From: Saccoglossus kowalevskii
Lineage: Eukaryota; Hemichordata; Enteropneusta; Harrimaniidae
Length of the DNA: 19,782 nucleotides
Assembly: GCF_000003605.2 (NCBI RefSeq)
Contig: NW_003116447.1
Coordinates: 957,684 to 977,465, forward strand
Reading direction: 5' to 3'
Numbering within the stretch: the first letter of the stretch is position 1; each line of letters begins with the position of its first letter. The notes below the pieces were generated by a model. It was not told the DNA's origin, searched no databases, and saw only the letters and a program-made list of their open reading frames with translations. Positions 1-12,464 of this stretch are shown here, in pieces. A program made the position numbers and the translations under genes.

Positions 1-2043
1 TGTTACCTCACATATGAACACATGACTTAGTATGGTGTGAAACCTACATACCAGTGCCTATGAGACCTCACATATGAACACATACCTAAGTATTGTTTGA
101 AACATGTATACCAATGTCCATGTGACCTCACATATGAACACATGACTTAGTATGGTGTGAAATCTATATACCAGTTCTGATGTTACCTCACATATGAACA
201 CATATCTACCTATGGTGTGAAACCTACATACCAGTGTCTATGTGACACAACATATGAACACATGACTTAGTATGGTGTGAAACCTATATACCAGTGCATA
301 TGTGACCTCACACATGGTGTGAAACCTACATAACAGTGACTTATGACCTCACATATGAACACATATCTAAGTATGGTGTGAAACCTACATACCAGTGTCT
401 ATGTGATCTACATATGAACACATAACTTAGTATGGTGTGAAACCTATATACCAGTGCATATGTGACCTCACATATGGCGTGAAACCTACATAACAGTGCC
501 TTATGACCTCACATATGAACACATAACTTAGTATGGTGTGAAACCTACATACCAGTTCTGATGTGACGTCACATATGAACACATAACTTAGTATGGAGTG
601 AAACCAATATACCAGTGTCTATGTGACCTCACATATGAACACATGACTTAGTATGCAGTGAAACCTACATAACAGTGCCTTATGACCTCACATATGAACA
701 CACAACTTAGTATGGTGTGAAACCTATATACCAGTTCTGATGTGACGTCACATATGAACACATAACTTAGTATGGAGTGAAACCAATATACCAGTATCTA
801 TGTGACCTCACATATGAACACATGACTTAGTATGGTGTGAAACCTATATACCAGTGTCTATGTGACCTCACATATGAACACATGACTTAGTATGCAGTGA
901 AACCTACATAACAGTGCCTTATGACCTCACATATGAACACATGACTTAGTATGGTGTGAAATCTATATACCAGTTCTGATGTTACCTCACATATGAACAC
1001 ATAACTTAGTATGGTATGAAACCTACATACCAATGTCTATGTGACCTCACATATGAACACATAATTTAGTATGGTGTGAAACCTACATACCAGTGCTGAT
1101 GTGACCTCACATATGAACACATATCTACCTATGGTGTGAAACCTACATACCAGTGTCTATGTGATACAACATATGAACACATGACTTAGTATGGTGTGAA
1201 ACCTACATACCAGTGCCTATGAGACCTCACATATGAACACATACCTAAGTATTGTTTGAAACATATATACCAATGTCCATGTGACCTCACATATGAACAC
1301 ATGACTTAGTATGGTGTGAAATCTATATACCAGTTCTGATGTTACCTTACATATGAACACATAACTTAGTATGGTATGAAACCTACATACCAATGTCTAT
1401 GTGACCTCACATATGAACACATAACTTAGTATGGTGTGAAACCTACATACCAATGTCTATGTGACCTCACATATGAACACATAACTTAGTATGGTGTGAA
1501 ACCTACATAAAAGTGCTGATGTGACCTCACATATGAACACATATCTACCTATGGTGTGAAACCTACATACCAGTGTCTATGTGACACAACATATGAACAC
1601 ATGACTTAGTATGCAGTGAAACCTACATAACAGTGCCTTATGACCTCACATATGAACACATAACTTAGTATGGTGTGAAACCTACATACCAGTGTCTATG
1701 TGATACAACATATGAACACATATCTACCTATGGTGTGAAACCTACATACCAGTGTCTATGTGACACAACATATGAACACACAACTTAGTATGGTGTGAAA
1801 CCTATATACCAGTGCATATGTGACCTCACATATGGTGTGAAACCTACATAACAGTGACTTATGACCTCACATATGAACACATATCTAAGTATGGTGTGAA
1901 ACCTACATACCAGTGTCTATGCGAACTCACATATGAACACATATCTAAGTATGGTGTGAAACCTACATACCAGTGCTGATGTGACCTCACATATGAACAC
2001 ATAACTTAGTATGGTGTGAAACCTATATACCAGTGACTGATGT
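1..2043. repeat. 60-bp minisatellite array, about 35 units
   Basis: The sequence repeats every 60 bases from the first base to about 2043, so the array continues past the left edge. The typical unit has TGTGACCTCACATATG, then AACACAT, CTTAGTATGG, TGTGAAACC and ACATACCAGTG. Units differ by point changes. Three units are 41 bp (301-341, 461-501, 1819-1859). Stops recur in all frames, so it is not coding. In many units the join contains a TATGTGA-CC-TCACATA inverted repeat. Blocks of several units are themselves duplicated: about 1-190 recurs near 1160-1350 with few changes. This is unequal-exchange satellite organisation; a function is not evident. Confidence 0.97.
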
Positions 2044-2489
2044 AGATATGTGCAAGTATTCAGAGAGGCAAACATTAAGCCAGACATTCAGCAAACCAAC
2101 ATCCCAAACACGCTCCGTAGTAACACAGCAGCAGTATGGAAGAGCCAGCATGTCAAATATGCAGTAAAAATGCCAGTGCAAATCACGATATTCCAAGCCG
2201 GGACAGGTATACTCATGCTCAAAATATAGTCAGCAAAACCATAAGTATTGTAAAAAAATATATATAGTGATGAAAACAATTATTTCATAAAATGGATACT
2301 GTATTTGTTGCTGAAGACGTTAAATACTATCCATGATTTGGTTTATTATGTAGCAGGGCAGCTTTGTTAATAATACAGGGTACACATGGTCAAACCAAAA
2401 ATGGTTGTCTGGTGGCCATTTATTTGAATGAAAATGTGATATGTAGATATACACAGTGATAATCTTAGGAATTGAAATGAACCTTCAGT
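2044..2489. other. unique non-coding spacer right of the minisatellite
   Basis: The repeat pattern stops at about 2043 and single-copy AT-rich sequence follows. The only sizeable open frame (minus, 2088-2279) has no splice signals or recognisable protein features. I see no gene here. Confidence 0.5.
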
Positions 2490-2699
2490 AGATGGCAAGT
2501 GTTTTTTTTGCAACCCCACCTCTAATCCTAACTGTAGCCCTCATCCAAAGCCCCCAAATTCAATAGTATTTGCCGTCTATAGATAACTAGAGGTGTCCAT
2601 AGGAGGGGCATGATGTACAATTAAATTGGGGAGTGCTGGAGGGTAGGGATAGGGTTAGTGTTAGGATTGGGGGTGGGGGTGCAAAAGAACTCTTACCAC
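2490..2699. mobile_element. fold-back (MITE-like) element with G-rich arm
   Basis: The left arm, about 2490-2566, and the reverse complement of about 2618-2699 align along most of their length. Both read TGG(C/T)AAG, a T-run, GCA, CCCCAC, AATCCTAAC, then CCAAATT/CCAATTT. Transcribed or single-stranded DNA would form a long hairpin. No transposase ORF is present, so it would be non-autonomous. A clear target-site duplication is not visible. A nested pair, GATGGCAA at the left end and TTGCCGTC at about 2570-2577, each next to a TA, suggests an inner element or a composite origin. Confidence 0.6.
2641..2679 (+). other. potential G-quadruplex, telomere-like G-rich arm
   Basis: G-runs lie at 2641-2643, 2646-2648, 2652-2654, 2669-2673 and 2675-2679, with short loops except one of 14 nt. 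The text resembles degenerate TTAGGG telomere repeats. It forms one arm of the surrounding fold-back element, so the other arm is the matching C-rich strand. Confidence 0.5.
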
Positions 2700-4839
2700 A
2701 TAAAAAAAATAATAATACAAGCGAGTAAAGGAAATCCATAGTAACACATGCCTATAACGATGACAGCACAGTGAGTTCACCATGCAAAAACATGCAATAA
2801 CACAGCTAATGATGATGAATAGACAGCGGGGAACACAGAATTAAGCAAACAAGCAACACAGATATTAGCCAGCAAGCAACATAGAAATTCCATGTACAGT
2901 TGTTAGTACCTTGTTTACGAGTCTGCTGAAGATAAAGTGCTGTTAGTTTGGCAGTAGATGCAGGTAACTTGTAAGATTTGTATATATCTATGTATACAAC
3001 CAAATGTCAGTGATATTATTAATCACAGAGCAATACATAGTGAGGGAAAGTATGGTTTACTACAAATTAACCATCTATATACGTTTCAGACTGTACAATG
3101 TTGTCTGGATGAATCAGTATTCACATAAAAAAAATATCATTCAGATGATCCAAAAAAGATAGAAATAAGGAAAAAATAAGGATATATAATTTTGGTGTGA
3201 AAGCTGGAAGTGAAAGTGTCAACTCATACAGGATGTTAAACATTAATACAAACAAGTGAAACATGATAAAATCATGAGTAGTAATCAGAAAAAGGCAGAC
3301 AAACCATGTGTACAAACAAATGGATTCCTGATTGGATGGTTATCTGATTGAAGAAGCATTCTGCAAGTTAGATCGACTCACCCAAGGAGAGTACAGAATC
3401 CCCCAGACTCTTACCAGCAAAGGTGGTGTCTATTCACATAATATGCAAATTAAACAGGTGTATGTTAACTACATGCAAATTAGATATGTAAATGACTTAC
3501 ACCTGGAATTCAGCTCATTATGTACCCTGCCCACCTGTATGTAGTTGTGATGTACCATTATAGGTCAGTTTAATTAATTCTATTTATAATTAGATTACAT
3601 AACATGCAAATAATCTTTCTGGTTTTAGAAATAAATTAGAATCATTACAGGATACCAATTATCAACTAAAACTGAGGGACATAAAATAACAATAGAAGAT
3701 AAAATTCCATTTTAATTTATTATAATCATTTGTATAAATTGCTATATGGAAAATGGCGAAGTTATCAAAAAGAATAAACAATATGAACAACCTGAGTCTC
3801 ACACTCTATATCATGGTCACTACCGTACTTATACAAAAGTTGTTCATGTAGTTGTACTAATATCAAGACTACAGAAATAGTTGTCTCTCAAAATGAGATA
3901 GGGTTACATTGCCCACATTTAGCCTAAATGATGCGCCTCAAATGTCATAAATCTAACCATAATTTGATCTAACCCGTAACAAACATAACAATCTCCAGAC
4001 ACACACAACAAACCAGTCAATAATAGGCAATGTTGCTGTCAGTAATATTTAGTTGTAAGTAAAATTTTGAAACAGAACAAACCTTTATGAATACACTGTG
4101 TTACAACACTATTCAAAAGTTTTATCAAATATTTATTAATTATTAATACCTTATCACATATAAAATTATTATATATTTAAAAAGACTAGCTAATCTTCGT
4201 TGATTGCATTATTATCAATAATATGTAACTCAAAATATTGGGCAGTCATAGATTTTAGATTTTGTAAAGTCAATAGCAATTTTTGAAATCTCATTTTTAG
4301 TCATATCTCAATAATTATGCATGAAAGACACCTCTATCTTTAATTCGGTCAAGATTATGTAGATATTCATAATACGTATAAGTTTAAACAAGGTCTGATA
4401 ATCCATACTCAAGTTCCCATAATTACAATAAAAATAAACGTTAACGACAACACACAATTTACCACTACAATTTTTCTTTTAGGTTTGTCTCTGGAAAGAT
4501 CATGAAACAAATTCCTTGGCAAACATTAGCACTTTGTTTTGAGAAAAGCATTTATCTGCGTAGGTGACCATATGTTACAAGTACGTGGACAGCTGGATAT
4601 AATATTATGAATCTAGAAGTATTTTCTGTACCGCAATAATCCATACATGCACAAGAAACTAAATGTCATTGAAAGGAAGTTAACTTTAACTTCTGTTGCA
4701 AGGAAATGGAATTCAAAGAAAATTACGGAAACTAAAAGCAAACCAAAGGTCGTAGGTGACATTTCAGAAAAACTCAACTATGCGTGTAGTGTATTTTTAG
4801 TTTAAGCCATACCAATGGTATTCATGTCAGTTGTCCACA
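2700..4839. other. AT-rich non-coding stretch
   Basis: This stretch has no supported gene. Open frames on both strands (for example 3332-3544 plus and 3121-3315 minus) are short, and both strands are often open in the same place, as AT-rich intron sequence allows. Isolated splice-like signals occur, such as a minus-strand GTAAGA donor at about 3411, but no phase-consistent exon pair could be built. Confidence 0.45.
3443..3611 (+). promoter_or_regulatory. three octamer (ATGCAAAT) motifs
   Basis: ATGCAAAT occurs at 3443-3450, 3473-3480 and 3604-3611. The first two are exactly 30 bp apart and share the longer match ATGCAAATTA. ATGCAAAT is the classical POU/Oct homeodomain site. Whether this group acts as an enhancer is inference only, since the motif is AT-rich and can recur by chance. 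Confidence 0.3.
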
Positions 4840-5044
4840 ACTGTAAAAGGGTTAATTATTCACTAGGTTTTAATTTTGCTTACTTCGCTGACTGGAAAAT
4901 TTGCTAAATTAAAACCCAGTGAATATGTAGAATTTAGCATAGAACACATTATCTAAATGATAAAACTGTGAATTTAAAATCCACTGAATATGCCTGAAAT
5001 AATCAGCGAAATTTAAACCCAGCGAAAATTAGTCATTTTACAGT
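4840..5044. mobile_element. MITE-like element with ACTGTAAAA termini
   Basis: The left end begins ACTGTAAAA at 4840, and the right end reads TTTTACAGT, closing at 5044. The terminal inverted repeats continue imperfectly for about 40 bp inward (TTAAT, CACTAGGTTTTAATTT against CGCTGGGTTTAAATTT). Inside, the motif AAATTTAAACCCAGYGAA recurs in direct orientation near 4904, 4970 and 5009 and inverted near the left end. The element therefore consists largely of copies of one motif. There is no coding capacity and no certain target-site duplication. Confidence 0.6.
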
Positions 5045-7650
5045 ATACATACGTCCATGAGTTTAGTGGTAAAACCAGGACAGACAAAATCTTCATCCCA
5101 TGACCTCATGGGTGTACAGTAAAATACAGTATAATAAATGTCAAGAAAATTTGTACTGTGCCTAGAAATATGTTTTTCAAGAGTCAACTTCAGTCTGTAC
5201 AGGACATAAAAATATTTGGTCTTTTATGAGAAGTTCACTTTGATTTGAGTTGGCAAATAAAGTACAACTATTTTGGGCCATTTCTAGTGTGTATGTGTGA
5301 AATGCATTTTCAGTGTTCACACTTAAACATAAATAAACACACACAGACATAAAATATCAGTGTTTTCACCAGACATGAGACATGAAACACTTGCCTCATA
5401 GTTTAATTTTTGTCCCAGGTTTTTTTTTACTCTCATGAGACAAATTGTGTCACATAAATGCAAGAAAATACAAGTGACAATTCATAGGTGTAGAATAAAA
5501 TTCAAACATAATAAACAATTGAGTACACTGTCTCCGCTATAAGGGGAACAAAACTTAAATTCCACATGGATGGGTAATTGTCTCGTAATTTCTATAAATT
5601 GATGAAACAATTCCATCCCAAGTATTAAATAGCACACAAAGGAATAGAAGATTATTAGGGTGTGCCCTCAGATACCATGAAATAATGTCAAATATTATGT
5701 TTCCCATAAAAACAAATCAAAAGGCAGCTTCATAGAAAGAACATCTGCTTTCTAAAGATATGGAGGAGGAGGGGGGGGGGGAGATTGAAATTATGACAAA
5801 GGTATTGGACATATTTGAAATTAACTTATTAGCAATCCCGCGATTGAAATAGTTTTGCTGTGATTCATTGGGTTTACATTAGGGGTGAACAAATCAATTT
5901 GGAAAAATATGGCGATCACTTGACCATGCAGCATCAATTTGGGGAGCTCCAGGCAGCTCCAGTGGTCCTGCTGTTTATTGTGCTGTTTCGTTGTTTCGGT
6001 AATTATTTGGTTATATGATGCAGATACTACTGAATTTACTGTTCATATGCAATTGCTGCGTTGCATGTGACATCAATGAACCCCCACCACCCTCACCACC
6101 ACCCCACCCCCAACCCAAATGCTTTGTCATCACATGCAAATGTTTTAGTTCATCATCCAAGGTGGCCATCAAATCAAATAATGGTAACATCACGTCCTTC
6201 AAACAGTGACTGAAGACAGTGAACAGATAGAAAACAAAATGATGTAATCGCAGAGGAAAGTTTATGGAGCAAAATCTAGTTTGGTATCAAAAATAATTTA
6301 TCCAGAAAGGAAAAGTTTGATCACCAGATTCCTTGGTTCTGTCAATGAAAAACTGTTGCACTCAAACATTGTTGATGTTGTCAACTCCAATCAGCTAACT
6401 AACTTACCGGTAAAAACAAATTTTTGATATTCAAATGATAAAATGTGAAAGAGATGATTGTATCAACCAAGCGTTGTTACCAACACCATCTTGACCCTTT
6501 CACGAAGCGGAGGTGAAGTAAATGACCTAATTTACGGTTTTACCTGGAGGAGAATAAACTTCAAATTCATGTGCATAGATTTCACATGTAGCGATTTTTG
6601 AGCGATAAATTACGAAAGCGACTTCATGAAAGTCAAAATAAAACAGAAATTTTGTTAAAATGATACTTACAAAACAACTTACAGTAACTTAATTAAAATT
6701 TATTGAATTCCATGGTAATGCAAAATATTTTTTAAACCCAAATTTGACATCTAGACACGAAATGCAAACTATAACGCATTCTCTGAATAATATTATGGTT
6801 TGAATAATTTCACACGGAGGCCAAAACACGAAATGAAGTCACCATGTCAAGTCAAACACAACTCGAGGTTTGCAAACATGCAGTTTGTTTGAAGGATTCC
6901 ATTGTCTACTGAAACATATATTCAAGACTTAACCTTCAGTATTCTGAAGACACCCAATGTTAAGGGATTCCAAAAAATTTATACTGAAACTGTGAAGAAA
7001 ATATACCAGTATATTTTGAAGAGAGCCAATTTATGGAGGTGGACCAAAAACAAAATATTGTCACAAAACCAACTCATTAAATAGAGCTTTCTCAGCATAC
7101 CTGTATTGGTAAATATCAATAACTGGCTCTCCAAATATACATATACATGTACCACGAAAAATCTAAAAAGATTATTAAGCAAATTAGATTATTATTATTT
7201 GCTGGTTAGCAATGAATAGCTAGTAGCTGGTGCTGGTTACCAGAGAATAGTTGTTATTAGGTCATTCAAGTTGCTAGTTAGAACCACATAGTTGGTAGTT
7301 GGTAAGTGAAAACATTCAACATATATTATTAGTGTACAAACAATACAGCATATTCCAAAATAATTTCAAATTAGATTTTTGCTGCCATGGCTATGCAACT
7401 GTTTGTGTTCATGAACTTAGAGGGTACGAGAATTAATAACATTGAGTATTGTACGCAGACTTGAAATCACTTTTGTAATCCTAAAGCAACATAACATGGT
7501 GACGGCCATTCAAAACAAGCCTTGTATTCACCGAGCAAGACTGTGAACAGAAGCAACCACAAAACATCTAATAAACAGTGGAAATAAATGCCGAAATAAT
7601 AAATATTTGAACCACAAATGTGACTGGCAAGTGAATGTATAAACAAATCT
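5045..7650. other. AT-rich non-coding stretch with G/C homopolymer tracts
   Basis: No gene is supported. It contains a G11 run at 5771-5781 and a C-rich tract at 6081-6116. Degenerate GCTGGTTA/TAGTTGGTAG words lie at about 7200-7300. Open frames such as 6902-7084 (plus) show no splice partners or recognisable sequence. Confidence 0.45.
6081..6116 (-). other. C-rich tract; minus-strand G-quadruplex potential
   Basis: C-runs at 6081-6085, 6090-6092, 6102-6105, 6107-6111 and 6114-6116 are separated by A, AC or TCACCA spacers. The complementary strand therefore has five G-runs of 3-5 and could fold into a quadruplex. Confidence 0.5.
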
Positions 7651-7723
7651 TTGTTTTTCGTCAAAAACTTCAAATTGATTCTCAACAATGAAGCTTTGTA
7701 TTTTATAGTATTGCGTACACCAC

Positions 7724-7742
7724 CAATACAAGCCTTGTATTG
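7724..7742. repeat. perfect 19-bp palindrome
   Basis: CAATACAAG, a single C, then CTTGTATTG: nine-base perfect arms around one base. Part of it (ACAAGCCTTGTATT) also occurs about 220 bp to the left, near 7512-7525. Confidence 0.85.
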
Positions 7743-7756
7743 TAATTTAACCAGTG

Positions 7757-7770
7757 GTTGCCATAGCAAC
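7757..7770. promoter_or_regulatory. perfect X-box (RFX-type) motif
   Basis: GTTGCCATAGCAAC fits the symmetric X-box consensus GTTRCC-AT-GGYAAC-type half-sites bound by RFX factors, which in animals often control ciliary genes. It is nested inside ACCAGT (7750-7755) and ACTGGT (7781-7786). No promoter or first exon is visible next to it, so its activity is unproven. Confidence 0.4.
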
Positions 7771-8304
7771 ATCAGCCGTTACTGGTGCTCAATGAAAAGA
7801 CTTGGATATAAATACACCACCAATCCCATATATCAACACCATCCCCAAATATGTATATCCCCACCGACATGATATGTATATACTACCAACCCTATTAAGT
7901 ACCGGTAGCAACAGAAATGCATGTAAAATAACACAATCGTTTCAAGATGCATAAGTTAACAAGTTTGCAACTGCTCTGGTATTTAAGGCAAACACATAAA
8001 TCATCATATTGGTTTGAAACTGATCTGTACATGCAGGGCATTATGCTTTTTTGGCCAAATTTATTGGTTATAAATGAGGTTTTCCAGTGACAAGCGAATG
8101 TTTATTTATATTTCAGTAGCTAATTGTTTTGTTCAAAATAAACTCAAGAGTGGTGAAGCCATGTTACAATATACCCAAAGGAAACCTTTCATTGACTTTA
8201 TAAAAATCAAACAATAGATCAGTGTTAAAATAATGATAATATTCTGGAAAAAAAACCACTTTGTTAATACACAGCATTGGAAAAATATAATATAATATAC
8301 TCAC

Positions 8305-8356
8305 CTTGGCTTCGGTATTTGATGAAAACAGGTCCATCTCAGGATACACATTTATG
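8305..8356 (-). CDS. 52-nt internal exon of the acidic-protein gene
   Basis: On the minus strand a pyrimidine-rich tract (TTTTTTGTGTGTGATGG, then TTTTCTGTTCAG) ends in an AG acceptor just before 8356. The exon ends at 8305 with AAG, followed by the near-consensus donor GTGAGTA. Of the three frames, the one needing two incoming bases is open and reads INVYPEMDLFSSNTEAK, leaving in phase 0. The start-codon exon at 8785-9032 leaves in phase 1, so direct joining gives a TAA. A connecting exon of length 1 mod 3 is required, and two candidates lie between them. No downstream exon could be identified to the left. The protein family is not recognised. Confidence 0.5.
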
Positions 8357-8541
8357 CTGAACAGAAAACCATCACACACAAAAAAGGTAGTGCAAGTAGG
8401 TACAACAAAAGGAAAAAAAATGTCTTTCCCTAACTAAAAATGGTGACCATTAAACAGAACCTGTCAGGTTAATAAGGTTAACATTGAGGGTATGCACTCA
8501 TTTATGTACTTATTTGGTCAAGTCAATGTAAAAGTACATAC

Positions 8542-8551
8542 AAATGTAGGT
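8542..8551 (-). CDS. candidate 10-nt microexon (alternative)
   Basis: This candidate has the strongest acceptor tract of the locus (TTTCTCTTTCACCCCTATC, then CTGCCAG), followed by ACCTACATTT and a GTATGT donor. At 10 nt it also converts phase 1 to phase 2, giving D-L-H-F before INVYPEM. It cannot be used together with the 19-nt candidate without breaking the frame. Confidence 0.2.
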
Positions 8552-8604
8552 CTGGCAGGATAGGGGTGAAAGAGAAAATTGAATAGTAATCATAATTAAT
8601 ATAC

Positions 8605-8623
8605 CTTATTAACCAAACAGATC
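8605..8623 (-). CDS. candidate 19-nt microexon
   Basis: The minus strand shows CCTTTTTTTCAAAACAG before 8623 and a GTATAT donor after 8605. The 19-nt segment takes an incoming phase of 1 to an outgoing phase of 2, exactly what is needed between the start-codon exon and the exon at 8305-8356. It would encode about G-S-V-W-L-I-S, counting shared codons. A shorter 10-nt version ending at GTTAAT is also phase-compatible. It is supported by splice signals and phase only. Confidence 0.3.
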
Positions 8624-8784
8624 CTGTTTTGAAAAAAAGGTAATGTCAGCACTTAGCATTGCATACACTTTATACAAACAACAAAAACTAAGTGCGATAT
8701 AGGGTGCAGTGGATCTTAAAAATGTTGGTAACAATAATGCATTGCAAATACCATCAAATGATGAAGGGCCCTCACGGTCCTCAC

Positions 8785-9032
8785 CTCTGTCGCTTCTACT
8801 GGATGAACTGTCGCTGCCATCGTCCTCGTGCCTTGTTGTCGTGACTGTTTTGGTTACTGTGACAACACCATCCTCTGTCTCCATCTCAGTAGTTTCCTGT
8901 ACAACGACTTCTACACCATCATCTTCATCACCTCGATCAGGGCTAGTCGTCTCCTGTTCGAGTTCCTCATCATATTGTTCCATACTAGTTGTCTCCTGCA
9001 CAAGTTCTTCGTTGTCTGACATGACCAATCAC
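8785..9032 (-). CDS. start-codon exon, acidic Ser/Thr-rich protein
   Basis: The minus strand reads CTTTATTTCTCAG, an acceptor, then a 10-nt 5' UTR and ATG at 9022-9020. The exon runs to the strong donor GAG|GTGAGG at 8785, leaving phase 1 after 79 codons. A second phase-1 donor (GATG|GTATTT, exon end 8752) would add 11 residues. The peptide starts MSDNEELVQETTS and is rich in Asp, Glu, Ser and Thr. It holds three QETT motifs at residues 9-12, 23-26 and 42-45; the first two lie in a 14-residue (42-bp) internal duplication. It also has a VVTVTKTVTTTR stretch (residues 53-64) and a Ser/Asp-rich end. This would be a disordered N-terminal segment, as in some cytoskeletal or chromatin proteins. The gene is not identified. 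The first exon must lie further right. Confidence 0.6.
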
Positions 9033-11455
<2,423 letters not shown>

Positions 11456-11459
11456 CTGA

Positions 11460-11520
11460 TCGACCAAAATGTCCTGAAAAAAAACAAAACATGACCAAAA
11501 CGTCCATGGCCAAAACGTTG
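11460..11520 (+). repeat. degenerate 15-bp repeats beside the TA run
   Basis: TCGACCAAAATGTCC, a decayed A-rich unit, ATGACCAAAACGTCC (11491-11505) and ATGGCCAAAACGTTG (11506-11520) follow one another at 15-16 bp spacing. They begin directly after the TA microsatellite, so both may belong to one mobile-element end. Confidence 0.6.
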
Positions 11521-12415
11521 ATGGGAAGCGGTTACAACTTAAACATCCTACATTTCAATTACGCCACTTTCCAGTAAGACTTGCAGTAATTGGTTGACAA
11601 ATCAAAGGTCAGAGTAGTTAAAGGGAAATGTACATCGGCTGCCGTATATTAAAAACGACCAAAGCATCTGTCTAACGGTATATCAAATTTCAGTTTTTGA
11701 CTACCGGTATATTCATCTTTGATAATAACTTAAATTCAGATGCCATATAGTTTCTCAGAATTGCCGACAATATTTATTTACTTTACGATTCCAGGTGACC
11801 TTCCAAATCACATGACTAGATCTAGGTTATGGAATGAATTAATTTAACAGATTGCCTGCTATTATGCCATTTTTTTCCATTCATTTTGGCTACCAGTACC
11901 TGTTGAGACTAACAGCCTAAAAATTGTTAATGAAATCCATCCTATGTATATTTTAACGCTGAATTTAAATCCTTCTGATCACCCACGAAGTGCAGACCAG
12001 TTACAATAGTTTATCAATAGTTGGACTGTACAGTCAGCGTAAATTGAATCGTCCAGTGTAAGAGATCCACCATCTTTCATTGGATTTTCTGAAGACCTCC
12101 TGTATGGACATACAAGACTACATGCCGGTGACATACACACAAGAGATCAGATCAATCAGCCAGACCAACAGAAACTGACAATATTATTGGCCAAACGCCA
12201 ATACATAAACAGTATCCAACACGTTTAGTCTGGCCATGGCACTTAAAATAGACCGTCCATGCAGACATACTTTGTTACATGGTTTGACCAAGGCTGATTT
12301 CTATATCCTGACATAAAACAGTTAATAGACATACTTTGCATACTCTGAAATGGTTCCAACATCGCAATAATTTAGGACACACATAGCATGAGCAAATAAG
12401 TTGACCCGTTTAATT

Positions 12416-12464
12416 TTGGCTTGGCTTGGCTTGGCTTGGCTTGGCTTGGCTCGGCTTGGCTTGG
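12416..12464 (+). repeat. TTGGC pentanucleotide array
   Basis: Nine TTGGC units in tandem with one TCGGC variant, ending TTGG. TTGGC is also the half-site of nuclear factor I, so the array offers repeated half-sites; binding is not shown. Confidence 0.9.

Noticed and set aside
1-2043. CRISPR array
   Set aside because: The whole 60-bp unit is repeated with no unique spacers, and the DNA is eukaryotic in character.
3332-3544. 70-codon plus-strand frame with a donor-like AAAG|GTGGTG inside
   Set aside because: The minus strand also shows donor-like signals here, no phase-consistent partner exon exists, and the peptide is unrecognised.
7467-7772. 101-codon minus-strand frame
   Set aside because: No splice context, unremarkable composition, and it overlaps another open minus-strand frame and the palindrome/X-box region.
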